DNA from: Archilochus colubris
Lineage: Eukaryota > Chordata > Aves > Apodiformes > Trochilidae
Length of the DNA: 64,000 nucleotides
Direction of reading: 5' to 3'
Assembly (NCBI GenBank): GCA_023079485.1
Contig: CM041084.1
Coordinates: 65,753,709-65,817,708, forward strand
A program made the translations under genes and the position numbers. This document shows, one piece after another, positions 1 through 13,081 of the stretch (within the stretch, counting starts at the first letter, position 1; every line of letters begins with the position of its first letter). The notes beneath the pieces were generated by a model. The model was not told the DNA's origin, made no database searches, and saw only the letters and a list, made by a program, of their open reading frames with translations.

Positions 1-3000
1 ATGGCCACGTCTCCATTGCCACCACATGAGGAGGGGTGAGAGCACCCAGGCAGATGTTAGTTGGTACTTACTGGTGAGAAGGGTTTTTATGGGTTAAAAT
101 TAATTTTAGACTTTTGCAGACACTTGTAGGACACGTTTGTAAAGTGTTTCCTACAATTAGTATTACATGCAGCATACTTACATCTTGTGCTGATGTCAGC
201 CTCAAATTTAAGGGCTGTGGTGACTTGAAGTAAAATATTCTCTGTAAAATCCTCTTTAAAGTAAATTAATTTTGTAAAAACTGCTATGATATACATTTTC
301 TGTATCATATTCTTTTATTATGAATATTCAAGTCACAGTCCAGAATGAGCGAGTCCATTTTCTTCATGAAAGACAATGCTGTAAAGAGCATTTACATACG
401 TGTTCCAAGGTGAAAAGTGATAATCTCTCTCAAAGAGCTCATTTTCATATTTCTGCCCACATTTTGTGCTAAATTATCAAGATAAGTTCACTAGATTTAC
501 AAATAACAGAATAATTATTTTCAACAGAAAACAATGTATTTTAGTTTTTCTTTTGAAGTTTTCCTCATTTTAGAATACATCAGTTTTTACTAAAGCCATA
601 TAAATGTGAGTCTTAATCGATAACAGAGTCCTATTTTTTCCACCATAAGCAATAAATCCAAAATCTTTTATTTCTCACCACAGCAAATAAATCCTGTGTA
701 GCCCCAGAATCTATAGATTGGACACTCAGCTAGAACAAACTCGGTTTGTTCCATTTACATCCCTGAATTGATGCAGATTTGCACGAAACTGAGAGTCCAA
801 CTTTCTGTATGCTCAGGGGCAATGACTCCATAGTCCACAGTCCTCGTAAAATCTAACCCGTCTTTTCCTGGACCAGGTTCACATGGTGTGAAACAGAAAG
901 CCCCTTGTTGGGAGCTAGAGGCAGGCACAGCACCAAGCTGTGCTGTAAGAGAAGGTTGCTTGGAGGGCTGGGGACTGAGGGCACTTTGGGTTAACAAGTG
1001 GGAAGAACGGGCTGGGAATGGGGCACAGGCAGTGTTCACAGTGCACTGGTTCATGTCAGCTCCGTGATGGAGAAGCTTCTAGGGAGCAGTGTCCCTTATT
1101 CAGAGGAAATTCTCTTAAAACTTACACTGCTGTAGAGAGATAAGACTTTTTTTTTTGTCTGATACGGTGCATCTGGGTCCTTTAGATCTGCACACTTGTG
1201 TCCCGAAGCTTTAAACCTGAACTGCATTTAATTTTTTAAGTAGTGCATGTTTCCTTTCCCCCTTTGAAGTTAGCATGGAATCTATGCACACCCTTGGTTT
1301 GTTGTTGTGGTTTTTTTCTGCTTACATCATATGGAGAATGAGAAACAATTCAAATGCTGCTGATGTGTCAGAAAAATATCATTTTTTAGTTAAATCCCAC
1401 TACTGCTATCAGGAGAATAGACATTTACATTCAAGCTGCAGCCTGGAGTCAGTTTTCTTTTGTGTGCTCTAACGTGCTTCAGACCAGCCAAGACTTTTTT
1501 TCTTTTTTTCAGCAGGGTGGATGTTGGCTTATTGGTTATGAGAGCCTGTACAATCATTGCAGTGGAAATAAAAAGCCCTGACACTAGAGCAGTAAAAATA
1601 ACAATGTTGGTTTCTTCCCCCTAAGTGGAAATAACATGCTTTGTTCCACCAATTTGAGGTACAGAATACCTGACGTGAGATGGTGTATAACATTTTGTAT
1701 TTTTCTGGAAAAATGTCTCAGTACCACTACACCATGCCAGAGCAAAACTGCACCAAAAATGGTCAGGTACAAGGTCACTGATAATAGGACAGATTTTCAG
1801 GGCTGAGGTAAATCAGAAGCATGAGGCTACAAGGATTTCTATCAACTGATAATGTGGCACAAAATGTTTATTTCACTGGCTAGCTGAAAGTCAGTTCTCA
1901 GGTCTTATGCCACAATACCCACATATGAGAGACTTTTAAAAGACCACCTCTAACCTCCAACAAATAAATATGTAACGAGTGATAGGCACTTACAATAACT
2001 GATCACATATGACTGACAGAAGGAAATGGCATCCCGGGTTTAATAAATCATGGAGCTTGCTGAACTTGATAGCACCATATATTTTTAAGGTAAAGTCTCA
2101 TAGATTTTGAATAAAAAAGGAATTACTCAGATTCTGTTCCTTGTCTTACTATATTAAGGTAGCAAAATTCCAGTAAGTGGCCAAATTCACCTGTTGCTTC
2201 CACTGACCCCTTTGTAATGCTGCAGGGTCACAGACACTGAAAAGGAACCAATCTCTGTAGCAACCATTTGCAACGTCATTGTTAGTATACACTACGTTTT
2301 AAAGGACTTAAAAAATACCTGTGGTTAAAATGTAGTCTTGAGCCTTGAAGGGACTCTAGATGTGAATTTCCGTAGTAGTGTCAGCATCACTGGGTTAGGT
2401 TTAACACAAACACAAGGCAGTACAACTGCTGCTTCTGTGGACAGTGAGTCAGGGCTGACCTGCTCTGGGAGATTCTGAGGAGGCAGAGAGTGTATTTTTC
2501 AAATACAAAAATCAGCAGTGCTTCCATGAGGAAATTTTGAAACACAATTTTAAAGCACAATTATGGGAAAAAAAAAAAAGGGGTGGGGGGTGGGGGAGTA
2601 GGGAAAATGCTTCTCTTCAAGGTTTTACCTTTCACTTTTCTCCACAAGTATTTTTTTATTCTCATTTGGGATGATTCCTACAAAGCTTTTATTCAAGACC
2701 TAGCATTAAATTCTTTAAATTTTATTCACGTTTTCTTGGCAATTTATGATGAAAGCGAGTGTCATTTGGCATAAATTAATATCCACTGTGTCAGCAGTTG
2801 CCTTTTGTTCAGATCCTGAGACTTGGTCTCAGCTTTGTGAGGTCGGATGGGGCTGTATGATGGGGGGGTATGGGTGCTGTATGATGGTGCATGTATGATG
2901 CTGTATGACTGCATCTGTCTCACATGGCACAGCCCATGAGAAGGGTGTTGGGCAGTCCTGGTGGAGCTGAGAGAAGTATCTCTGCATCATCCCAGCCACT

Positions 3001-6000
3001 CGACTGGTGTACTGTAAGTGGCATAGTAACCTATAGGTTACTTAAAACCAGTAAAAACCATTGCCTTTGTTAGCACCCTCCATTTGTCAGGTCACAAGGC
3101 AGACATTTCAACTTTTCTATGTTGGTTAAGCTGGAGTATAAATAACCAACTTTCCAAAGACTGTTGCTAGAACCTGTATTAATTAAATAAGAGTTGGTGA
3201 ACTAGGTGGGCAGAAGTGGCCCAGGGACAGAGGCATTAGCCCAGCATGAGAAAGACTCGCACCCTACGTTTTTTTGCACAACCTTAAGAAACAACTTAAC
3301 CCTTTTGTGTCCTGTTTAACCAAAGTGGGTTTGATGTGAGGATAAATACACAAAAGATGAGAAGAGCATACAGCCTGCAAAGCAGGACTGGCATACATGT
3401 CTTACAGTACAATTACAGCTGTGAAGGGTTTTTTGAACTTGGCATGGTCTGATCACTTTACACTCTCCCTGGAAATAAACTGGGTTTTGGTCACAATGTA
3501 ATTTTATCCAGTGTTAAAATACGAACACAATTTATTTATTTTTTCAATTTTTCCCAGCACTGGTCAGAAGTAAAAGAGGAAGATGAAGCTATACAGGGAT
3601 GCATTTCTAACTGACTGTTACAGCTCCTGTATCAGATTCTCAGCTGATAGAGCTACAGGGTAATTGGATTACAGTTAATGTAAATCTCCTGATTGACACC
3701 AGCTGAGAATCCAGTCCCATCTTCTAAAATCAGACACTTTTTCAAAAGACTGTACTATCTATAATGTTTTTCTTGACTGCTCATGGTGAGATGTAATGAG
3801 AAAATAGAATGAGCTTTAACAGTGAATTTTTAAGCTTTTCTAAATTTAAGTTTACTCTTGCTATAATATCATTTTTATGTCACAACTAGACTGAAGATCG
3901 AAAGGCTGACTGTGTCAAGGGAATTTGGTGTTTTACATTTAGAAGGAACATTTAATGAATTATGCTGCCCCCAGATAACCCCTATTTCATTTGTATATAA
4001 TGCTCAGGGCTAAGGATTGTCTTCCTGATCCTTCTCAGATGTTAGGCAGTACAATTCAAAAGTGGTCACATTACTGCTACCATCCTTACTTCAGACTCAA
4101 TCCTGCAAAAGCCAAGTGCCTTAATTCCCACTGAGGACACAAAATGGCTTTAATACATCAATAATTTTTAAATTTATCAAAGGCATAAGGTTCAGAGTGA
4201 AATCAAATGTTTAACCTGTTCTATGAGGGGCTAGCGGGCAAAACACGTTATGTAAACAAGACTTTTAGTAATTTAGAATTTAGTGCATTTTATATCAGTA
4301 CCAAATTACTAGGTAGTTTTTTTTTTAATGAACAGTATTCTAAATCATTAGGTTGTCCATAGATATTCTGTCCCCTTTATTACTGGAGGTATTACTGACT
4401 CAGGTCCCACTAACCAGGCTTTTCAGTTTGCAATCCCATATCTTCAGGAAGGGAGGTACAGATTTTTAAGTTGATGTCAGAAACGAACTAAGAGGAATAC
4501 ACCAAATAGTATACTGGTAAATTAAAGGCTATTGATCTTAGGAATAAGCTATTTTATTACTTAACAGCCATGCAATATGAAAAACCTGAACAACTAATCC
4601 AACATCAGGCTTCAGGGTAAAAGTTTGTTGGTTTTTAGGATCAGCAAAAAGGTTACTCTCCTCTCCCCTCTGTCAAGGCACTGGTATAATTGGCTTTGTG
4701 CATATGTAAAGTAGCACCTCTCCCTGTGGCAATTTCCAGGAGCCTCTAGAAACTGGGCTTTACCTCTAGCACCTTTACATGCTTCACATCATACATCCCA
4801 ATTCTGTGTTTGCTTTCATTTTGCTTGGTTTTAAGTATGTAAATAATTTGCAGCCTATAAATGCATGATCATATTTGTATGTATGGGGGATATCAGACCA
4901 GATGAAAAGTTCCTGCTTTTCAGCTGTGAGCTTAAATAAGTGGATGAAAGCCTATATAGTTTTGGCCTAGCTGCAGGGACCTATCAGCTGAACTTCCAAG
5001 TTCTCCAAGTGACAGGACCCTCACCATGGCTGTGTAGTTTAGTTAGTACAAGCATCCCCCAGCAGCTCGTACACATCTCCCTAAAACTAAATGATGAAAA
5101 AGGAATTAAATTCACTCAATAATTTACATATTTTTATGCAAAGTGCAATGCAGTCTTCTGCAACACTTCTGAAGTGTTACTTGAGGATCGTGTTTTGCCT
5201 CTGATTTCTATCCCACCCAGACCTACACAGGTAAAGCAGCAGCAGTGATATCATCAAACACTGTCAGCCTGAGCCTTGGCTAGGAAAAATTGGCTTAACT
5301 TCAGTGAGTAGAGTGGGTAATTAAATTACCCAAGGATCTGCCCTTTGTTACCTCAAAAAGCTCTAAGTATTCCTCTTCTGTTTTAGTGTAGTTTTGTTAT
5401 CATACGAATGAAGAAGAATCAGTGATTGGAGAAGGCTTTGGATCATACTCCAAGAGGTCTCATTTGAACTGTTGGCAAAGCTCTCCTGTCAATTGTAGGA
5501 GTAGCTTCAGTCCTGGAATGATGCATTTTCACAACATTTCCTGTTCCTTTGGATTCTGTGTAAAGCACTATTTCCAGTTAATATGGTACTTTTAAGAAGA
5601 AAACTCAAGAGTCCCAAGTAGTGGAATAGGAAATGAAGGTTTTCAAGCACCATTGATGATTTTTTCCCACCTGTTTTCCACTAACATTCTCTGTTTGGTA
5701 GACCTACAAAATAAGATGTTTTTTGACCATCAGCACTTGTTGTTGCTCCAGAGCAAAGAGCACAGGACAGAGCCAAAATATACTGCATTGCCTCTACAGA
5801 GTCCAGATGTTATAAACTGCAGCAGAAGCAAAACAGGCTGTGGAATAGAAATAGAAAAATTCTGAAAATCCACATTTATTTTCTTCCCCAAGGAAGAAAT
5901 CAAATTTCCCCAAGGAAATCAAACAAACACCAACCCGATGTGTTGGAACTGAGCTTTTAGCATCAATATCAGCAGAAGATGTAAAACAACTCTGCTGAGG

Positions 6001-6233
6001 CCAGCAGAGCTGGATGTCTCCATCACAGCAAAGTCCTTGTACGTACAAAATAGCAAACAGCTGCTCTGTGGTATCAAAAATGGTTTGTAAAAGAACCTGA
6101 GGTCTTTAGGTTTCTCCTCTTTATCATTAATATTGACTTAGTTGCCCTTCAAGGTCAGAATTAATGGTGTTCATAAAACAATTTGTATTAAAGCAAGATT
6201 ATTTTTTGACATAAGGAAATCTGTTGCAAGAGA
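1..6233. other. Intergenic sequence, gene-poor
   Basis: AT-rich spacer. Short open frames on both strands lack splice context or recognisable domains. It holds A/T runs, a short imperfect repeat of CTGTATGATG near 2849-2920, and one stretch near 3.55-3.76 kb that looks like a conserved regulatory element (listed separately). From human gene order this should be the SLC35B3 side of EEF1E1, but no SLC35B3 exon is recognisable. Confidence 0.6.
3560..3760. promoter_or_regulatory. Candidate conserved noncoding element
   Basis: A dense run of homeodomain-like sites (TAATTGGATTA, TTAATGTAAAT), a PBX/MEIS-like TGATTGACA and two E-boxes (CAGCTG) lies between the perfect 12-bp inverted arms GATTCTCAGCTG (3635-3646) and CAGCTGAGAATC (3700-3711). 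That clustering is typical of vertebrate developmental enhancers, but conservation cannot be shown from one sequence. Confidence 0.3.
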
Positions 6234-6743
6234 TCATAGAATCATAGAATCATAGAATTGGCTGGGTTGGAAGGGACCTCAGAGATCATCAAGTCCAACC
6301 TTTGATCCACTACCGCTGCAGTTACCAGACCATGGCACTGAGTGCCACATCCAGTCTCTTTTTAAATATCTCCAGGGATGGAGAATCCATCACTTCCCTG
6401 GGCAGCCCATTCCAATGCTTGCTCACCCTCTCCGTAAAGAAATTCTTTCTAATATCCAACCTAAACTTCCCCTGGCACAACTTAAGACCGTACCCTCTTG
6501 TCTTGTTGAAAGTCGTCTGGCAAAAGAGACCAACCCCCCCTGGTTACACCCTCCTTTCAGGGAGTTGTAGAGAGCGATGAGGTCTCCCCTGAGCCGCTTC
6601 TTCTCCAGGCTGAACAGCCCCAGCTCCCTCAGCGTCTCCTCATAGGGTCTGTGCTCGAGTCCCTTCACCAGCCTGGTTGCCCTCCTTTGGACCTGCTCCA
6701 GGACCTCGATATCCTTCCTGAACTGAGGGGCCCAGAACTGAGT
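6234..6743 (-). mobile_element. CR1 LINE, 5'-truncated, 3' end on minus strand
   Basis: On the plus strand it begins with the reverse-complement CR1 tail (repeated ATCATAGA), then the reverse complement of the usual avian CR1 3' region: end of the reverse transcriptase frame, GGAAGGGACCTC, and the CTCTACAACTCCCTG segment in antisense. It belongs to the same subfamily as the copies near 18.6, 21.7 and 48.6 kb, sharing the TGGCACTGAGTGCCA segment. Truncated at the right. Confidence 0.93.
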
Positions 6744-7380
6744 CTTCCACTTTGATTAGACCTAGCTAAGTGGAGATGACACTTAGCCAGGAAAGTTTCA
6801 ATGCTGTTGAGGCTGCTACATCAGAAAACCTTAGTATTCCTGCCATGGTGTGTTATTGTGTTCAACCTTCTGAACTGTTCCTGCTGGAACATATACATAT
6901 ATATATGTTGCCCAGTATACAGAAGAGAGAGGTGAACTTATGACAGACTGGTGTATACATACCCCATTTATTCCAAAATTGGACTTGCCAACAACCAGAA
7001 GTTAAGCTCAATTTGGAAGTATGAAGTGGTATTCACAGTATTATTATCTTTCATCTGCAGAGATCCCTGTTGAGGAGTAAAGAGTCATTTGGAGCCTGCG
7101 AGCTAAGATGCTCAGGCTGTGAGCCCAACCTACAGTAGTTTGAAACCTAACTGTGTTTTATGGATACTTTTAAGATGTTGAATTCTTTCAAAAATGCAAA
7201 GCAATTGAAGATATTCTGCTCGCTCTCTGTTGAGTGTTCAAATTACTACACACTGACAACATGATAGATGGTCTCTGAGGTTGCGTGTCAGCCTCTTTGC
7301 TCTCTTTATGTAAACACTGCATCCTGGTGGAAAGATGATACAGCATAATCCTAAGGCCTCAAAAAGATATTTTTCAAAAG
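6744..7380. other. Intergenic sequence
   Basis: Unique-looking AT-rich sequence between two CR1 copies. A short (TA)n tract lies near 6893-6907. No gene seen. Confidence 0.5.
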
Positions 7381-8569
7381 GAGGCTGGCAGAGGAGCTTG
7401 CCAAGCCACCCTTCATCATTTATTCCCAGTCTTGGTTAACAGGGAAGGCCCCAGACAGCTTGAGGCTTGCCAATGTGATGCCCATCTACAAGAAGGAAGT
7501 GGAGGAGGATCCAGGGAGCTACAAGGCTATCAGTCTGATCTTGTTACCAGGAAAAATTATTGACATTCATCTTCAGTGCACTCATATGGCAAATGTAGGA
7601 CACCCAGGGAATCAGGTCCAGATAGCACCGGTTCAGGAAAGGCAGGTCCTGCCTGACCAAGCTGATCTTCTTCTATGACCAGGTGACCCACTTAGAAGAG
7701 GGGAAGGCTGTGGACATCGTATGTAAAGTCTTTGATGCCATCTCACACAGAATTCTCCTGGAGAAGCTGGCAGCTTGTGGTATAGATACTAATATGCAGT
7801 GAAGTGTACCCTTCACTGGGTGAAAAACTGTCTGGATATTCAGGCCTGGTGTGTTACAGTGAACAGAGTTAAATCTAGTTGGTGACCAGTCACCCAGGGC
7901 TCTGTTTTGGGGCATTGAACAGTCTTGTTCAACGTCTTTACCAATGATCTATGTGAGAGGATGGAGTGCTTCCTCAACAAGTCTGCAGATGACACCAAGT
8001 TGTGTGGAAGTGTATCCTTCAGCTGAAGGATAGGAAGACTCTGCAGAGGGACCTGGAGAAGGGGCCAAGGCCAACAGTATGAGACTCAACAAAACCATGT
8101 GCCAAGTGCTGCATTTTGATCATGACAACTCCATGCAATGCTACAGCTGTGGGGAAGAGTGGGTGGAAAGCTGCCCAGAGGAGAAGGACCTGGGGGTCAA
8201 CACCCAGCTGAATATGAGCCTGCAATGTGCCCAGGTGACCAAGCAAGCCAACAGTATCCTGGCTTATATCCAAAATAGTGTGGCCAGCAGAAGGGAAGGG
8301 ATCATGCCCCTGTACTTGGCACTGGCGAGACTGCACCTCAAATACTGTGTGAGCTGCTGGAACATGATCAGAGAAGGGCAACAAAGTGGGCTAAGGGTTT
8401 GAAGCACAAGTCCTATAAGGAGAGGCTGAAGGAAATGTGACTGTTCAGTTTGGAGAAGAGGAGGCTGGGGGGAGACCTTACATCTCTCTACAACTACCTG
8501 AAAGGAGACTGTAGTGAGGTAGGTGTTGGCCTCCTCTTCCAACTAAATAATGATAGGAGTAGAGGAAAT
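7381..8569 (+). mobile_element. CR1 LINE, ORF2 remnant, first part of an interrupted copy
   Basis: Conceptual translation, with several frame changes and stops, follows avian CR1 ORF2: a segment like RLANVMPIYKKEVEEDPGSY near 7460-7520, a degraded catalytic-motif region with ADDTKL near 7987-8005, then the late region ([26 protein letters not shown]) near 8185-8490. It stops abruptly at 8569 where another CR1 is inserted and resumes at 8957. Heavily mutated, so old and inactive. Confidence 0.92.
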
Positions 8570-8956
8570 CATAGAATCATGGAATGTTAGGGTTTGGAAG
8601 AGACCTAGACAGATTATCAAGCCCAACTCACCTGCTAGAGCAGGATCACCGAGTGTAGGCCACAGAGGAAGACATCCAGGTGGGTTTTGAATGTCTTCAG
8701 AGAAGCAGACTCCACTACCTCACTGGGCATCCTGTTGCAGTGTTCTGTGGCCCTCACAGTGAAAAAGCCTTTCCTAATGTTCATGCATAAGCTTGTGTGC
8801 TCCAGCTTGCACCCATTGCCATGTGTTCTATCATGGGAAATCACTGAGACGAGTCTGGCTCCATCTTCCTGACACTCACCCTTTACATATTTATAAGCAT
8901 TAATAAGGTTACCCCTTGGTCTCTTCTCCAAGCTAAAGAGACCAAGATCCTGGTTT
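8570..8956 (-). mobile_element. CR1 LINE inserted in antisense into an older CR1
   Basis: Reverse-complement CR1 3' end: the tail is at the left (ATCATAGAATCATGGAAT), then the antisense 3' UTR and end of ORF2. It is flanked by GAAAT at 8565-8569 and 8957-8961. Removing it rejoins the outer CR1 at the expected position (AGAGGAAAT followed by GTCCTGAAGTTGCACCAGGG). It is younger than the host copy. Confidence 0.88.
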
Positions 8957-9212
8957 GAAATGTCCTGAAGTTGCACCAGGGAAGGCTTAGACTAGATATT
9001 AGGAAGAATTTCTTTACTGAAAAAGTAGTCAGGCACAGGAATGGGCTGTACAGGGAGCTGATGGAGTCACCACCCCTTGAGATAATAAAAAATCATGTAT
9101 ATGTGGAGCTTCAGTACATTACATAGTAAGCATGGTGTTTTTTTCTGGGTTAACAGTTGGACTCTGTGATCTTAGAGGTCTTTTCCAACCGTGACAATTC
9201 TGTGATTGTCAT
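8957..9212 (+). mobile_element. CR1 LINE, 3' remainder of the interrupted copy
   Basis: Resumes the outer CR1 with TTGCACCAGGGAAGG, TTAGGAAGAATTTCTTTACT and a degraded tail containing GTTGGACTCTGTGATC and TTCTGTGATT. Part of one insertion with 7381-8569. Confidence 0.88.
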
Positions 9213-11689
9213 ATATATTGAAACTCTTAGATCCACACTGAAATCTCAAGACAAGGGTTTCCATTGCTTGCAGTAGTCATGTGAGGAAACGTGCAGCAGG
9301 ATCTGAAAGGGTTTTGCTATCCCATCTCGGGAGATAAGTCAATGATGGCTGCATTGGGGCAGTGCCCCTTTATTCAGGCAAAGTTCTGCTCTGTTTAGTG
9401 TCAACAAGAAAATGAGGACTGCTCATATTCTAATGAAAGGATTAATAAATACAGTATTAGTCTGTCCTCTTACTATGTTTTTTCATAACTGAAACTTGCA
9501 GAGTTTATTCTGCTGATATGCCCAAGGGGTTAGTGCAAGACCATGCATACAGAGCTATGTAAACTGCAAATAAACAAGCCACTATTTACTCTGCCTTGTT
9601 TCCCCATATAGATGTTTTTAATCACTAAATATATGATATCTATTCAATCTATACAGAGATGTTCTTAAGACTTTTATGTCATTATGGCACCTGTCCAACT
9701 CTTTTGACACCGGTTTTCTTCCTTTGGCTGGGGTACCAAACCCAAATGTGGTTCAGTTCTTCAGCCTCCATCAACAGCAGCTCAGGTCATTAACACAAAT
9801 CAGCCTCTGCTGGTAATTTCAAGGAACACAGCAGGCTGTGAAGGAGTATGGTTGAAGTGTGGCAGTGTGCTCCTTTCCATCACCATTGGAATAGGGGTCG
9901 TAATCTCCAGCAAAAGGAAAAGGCAGATATACAGGGACAGTGACCCCTTAAACTACCTTAGTGAGCACTGGCAGGGGCCATCTGAACATGGCCTGAGGAC
10001 TCACCACTCTGACGATGAAGAATGAGTGCAGACAGCTACTGTACCATCAGTTTTCATCTTACCACACCACATGCTGACTTCCCCATATAATCAGGCCTTT
10101 GGCTGCCCTTTAGAGCCTGCTTGCTCCAAAGATATTTATTATTCAACTTTAAAACTGTGAAGAGTAAGAATTTCCATCAAAGATGCCCCTGTTATTTACA
10201 GAGAGACTGCTTCTGGACCCTGACCATATTAAAAAGCTAAACAGAAAATCTTGCTGACATCTGGGAACCAAAATTTTTTGGGTCAAGCTGATTTGTGTTC
10301 ACTGCAACCTACTTATGATATATTTAATTAGTCCATACTTCAGGGCTGCTGTCAATCAATTTCCTCTGAAGACTGGCCTCAGATGGAGCTGAGGTGCTGG
10401 GGGAGGTGATGGATGTTCCTAGCATTACTGAGGAAGATCAAGTATTTCTTTAGCCTGTCTTTCACACTCTCAGGGTTAAGCTGTCACCAGAGTTAATAGT
10501 AACAAATATTTGATAATGACAAATTTCAGGACAGAATCTTACTTCAGGAAATTAGCTGGGAATATCCTTCCTCCCCTGGAGCCTGGAGCATGGCCCATGG
10601 TCCTATGACTTCCTGGAAATATCACCAAAGAAATTCCTTCTTCATCCAAAATGCTGGCAATGATCTTGATTTCATCTCTTGCTTGCCTGTGACACCATTT
10701 CTGAGGCTTTTAAAAAAGACCTTTTCATTCAAAGGTCTTAGGGCGTTAGGGGGTGTTTTATAGGTTAGTCTATATTGCAGGACTTCCTGAAGACTTAAGA
10801 CACTAAGTTTCACCTCACACAGCTGGTCCCTTTCCATTCCTAGTTTCCTAAATAAACATGAGCTCAAAGGATGACCTGGAAGGCCATTCATCCTTTCCAA
10901 ACCAAAAGTAGCCTAAGTTCTAGGTTTATAGTACATCAGACAAGGAATGCATGTAATTTTATTTACCATGGCAAATGGACAGTTGATGTTTTTCTTCACC
11001 AGGTCTTTTCCACTAAAAGATCTCAAAGAAACAGCCTGCATTATAAATAGTAGAGAAAAATTATAATCACAGTGTTGTCTTCTGATTCAATTGATGATGC
11101 ACAAGGCAGATACACAACTTCCTGGCACGAATCCATTTGTCAGGATAAAAGAAGCCAATGTATAAGGGGAAGAGACAATAGATCTTGACAAACTTGTAGA
11201 TGCTAGCAAAAATGTAAACAAAGAGTTGCTGTGGGTGATATAATAATGTTACACTGTCAGAGTACTAGCTTCAAAAATTAACAACTGTTGATGCTTTTGT
11301 GACTAGTCAAAAGAGCAAGTGTCATGATTTCTGCTATGTTTGACATTTTCTATAGTTTCTACTCAATTTTAATCTCTGTGTTATACTCAATACTCAGCTT
11401 TCTACAAGAAAGACAGAATAAGTAAGATTCCCACAAATGGGATAATACATTTGAAGACAGCTGACCTAAGAAAAGAGATAGCAGAGATGAAAATTTCTTG
11501 ACATTTTTATGAACTCATCATTTTTGCCATTTAATATATAAAAAGAAAAACCTATTTCCACTGATTGATTACTTTAATGAATAAATGTACTCAATGATTT
11601 GGTGGCTCGAGTGGATTAAATTTCCCTTGCTGGCAGGAACTGGCCTTAAATGAAAGTGTTTTGAGGGTTTATTCATTTTTACTGCACGC

Positions 11690-11715
11690 AAAAAAAAAAA
11701 AAAAAAAAAAAAAAA
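11690..11715 (+). repeat. Poly-A tract
   Basis: Twenty-six consecutive A residues, followed by TCGGTCTGAA. No retroposon body could be recognised upstream. Confidence 0.95.
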
Positions 11716-13061
11716 TCGGTCTGAATTTGAAACCACTTTGATCTCTGCATATTTGTGTATATTTTATAAACTCTATAAACTCTTGTCTGAACACGTGACC
11801 TTCTGTGAAGGCTTCTGTGAAGCCCCAGATTGTGGGCTCAAGTAATTCTAAACTGGATTTTTCACAGTGTCAATGGTGTGTCAAAAAACACCCAGCAGTT
11901 TATATTCATAACCTTCTTCTTTTGCCTTATACTTCTTGCTGTACCCAGTTCAAACCCTTATCACACGAGCCTTGCTATCCACCTCCAGATGCACAGCAGC
12001 AAATAAACTGCAGTGAGCAACAGGGGAAAGGAGGAAAGTTCACCACAAAAACCTAAATAATTATTTTTAAACTAAAAAAAAAAAAAAAAGGAACAGTGTG
12101 ATTTTGCAGCAGTGCTGGAGGACAGTATAATCTTCTATTTGCAGCCCCGTTTTCTTCTGCTAGATCCATTATCAAACTTGTGGGTTATAATGCAACATAA
12201 CCTAAAGCTCTTAAACTCAGAAGTTTGGTGTGCAATTCTTTCTGCATTTCTGGGTCAAGCAGCACGTGTCTTAGCAGCAGAGCATCGTGTGACACCTACG
12301 TGAAATTTTCTTTGGGTGATGTATATGCTAATGTCAAACAAGCATGATTGCCAAAAGCTAAATGTAAATTTCTTCTCACAAAGGCAGAGTTTGTGTTGGT
12401 CTGGGTCTATAATGTCTATTCCGAACATATTTTATCTTTAAGAAAATGGCTTTAATGGGAAAAATGCATTTAATAAGTTTTATCCAGTTTTGAATGTTTG
12501 CTTACTTTGTAGATTTATGTCTGCAGCAATTAAAAGCTGTATAGAGAACAAAGAAGAAACAAAGGAATGTAGCAATTTTTTCAGTAGCAATATTGGCTTC
12601 AAGGGTCTTTATCAGTAGATTAACCTTGGGACTGCATGTATGTGAAAGGCAATTCAGACTTTGGTGAGTGATTTGCTCCATGTTTTCATCTGTCTGGTTG
12701 TGTCCTAATTTTTTTTTTTTTGTTCCTATTGTCTTCATGCAACTTATCTCAAACCATATTTGCAGGAAAAAGTGTTTGTAAGCTTTCCTTTGAGGCTGGC
12801 TGCCACTCAGTGAAGGACATTCCTGGTGTTAATGTCTGGATAGATACACCCGCCTGCTCACTAAGTCTCTATTACCTGCAACATTTCCTAGTTTTATTGA
12901 GTGATTCCTCATTGAATCAGAAAGATCAAAAGAAAACTGGGCTTGTGTGTAGTATTTAATTCCTCCTGTCCTTCAAAGAACACACATGGATACTCTGTAA
13001 GCATCTGATAGTTAGACTAGCAACAACTGAAGCCTGATTACACTTTTTTGGGGGGGTTTTT

Positions 13062-13081
13062 TTGTTGTTGTTGTTGTTGTT
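13062..13081 (+). repeat. (GTT)n microsatellite
   Basis: Short GTT trinucleotide run directly after a G7/T7 stretch. Confidence 0.9.
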
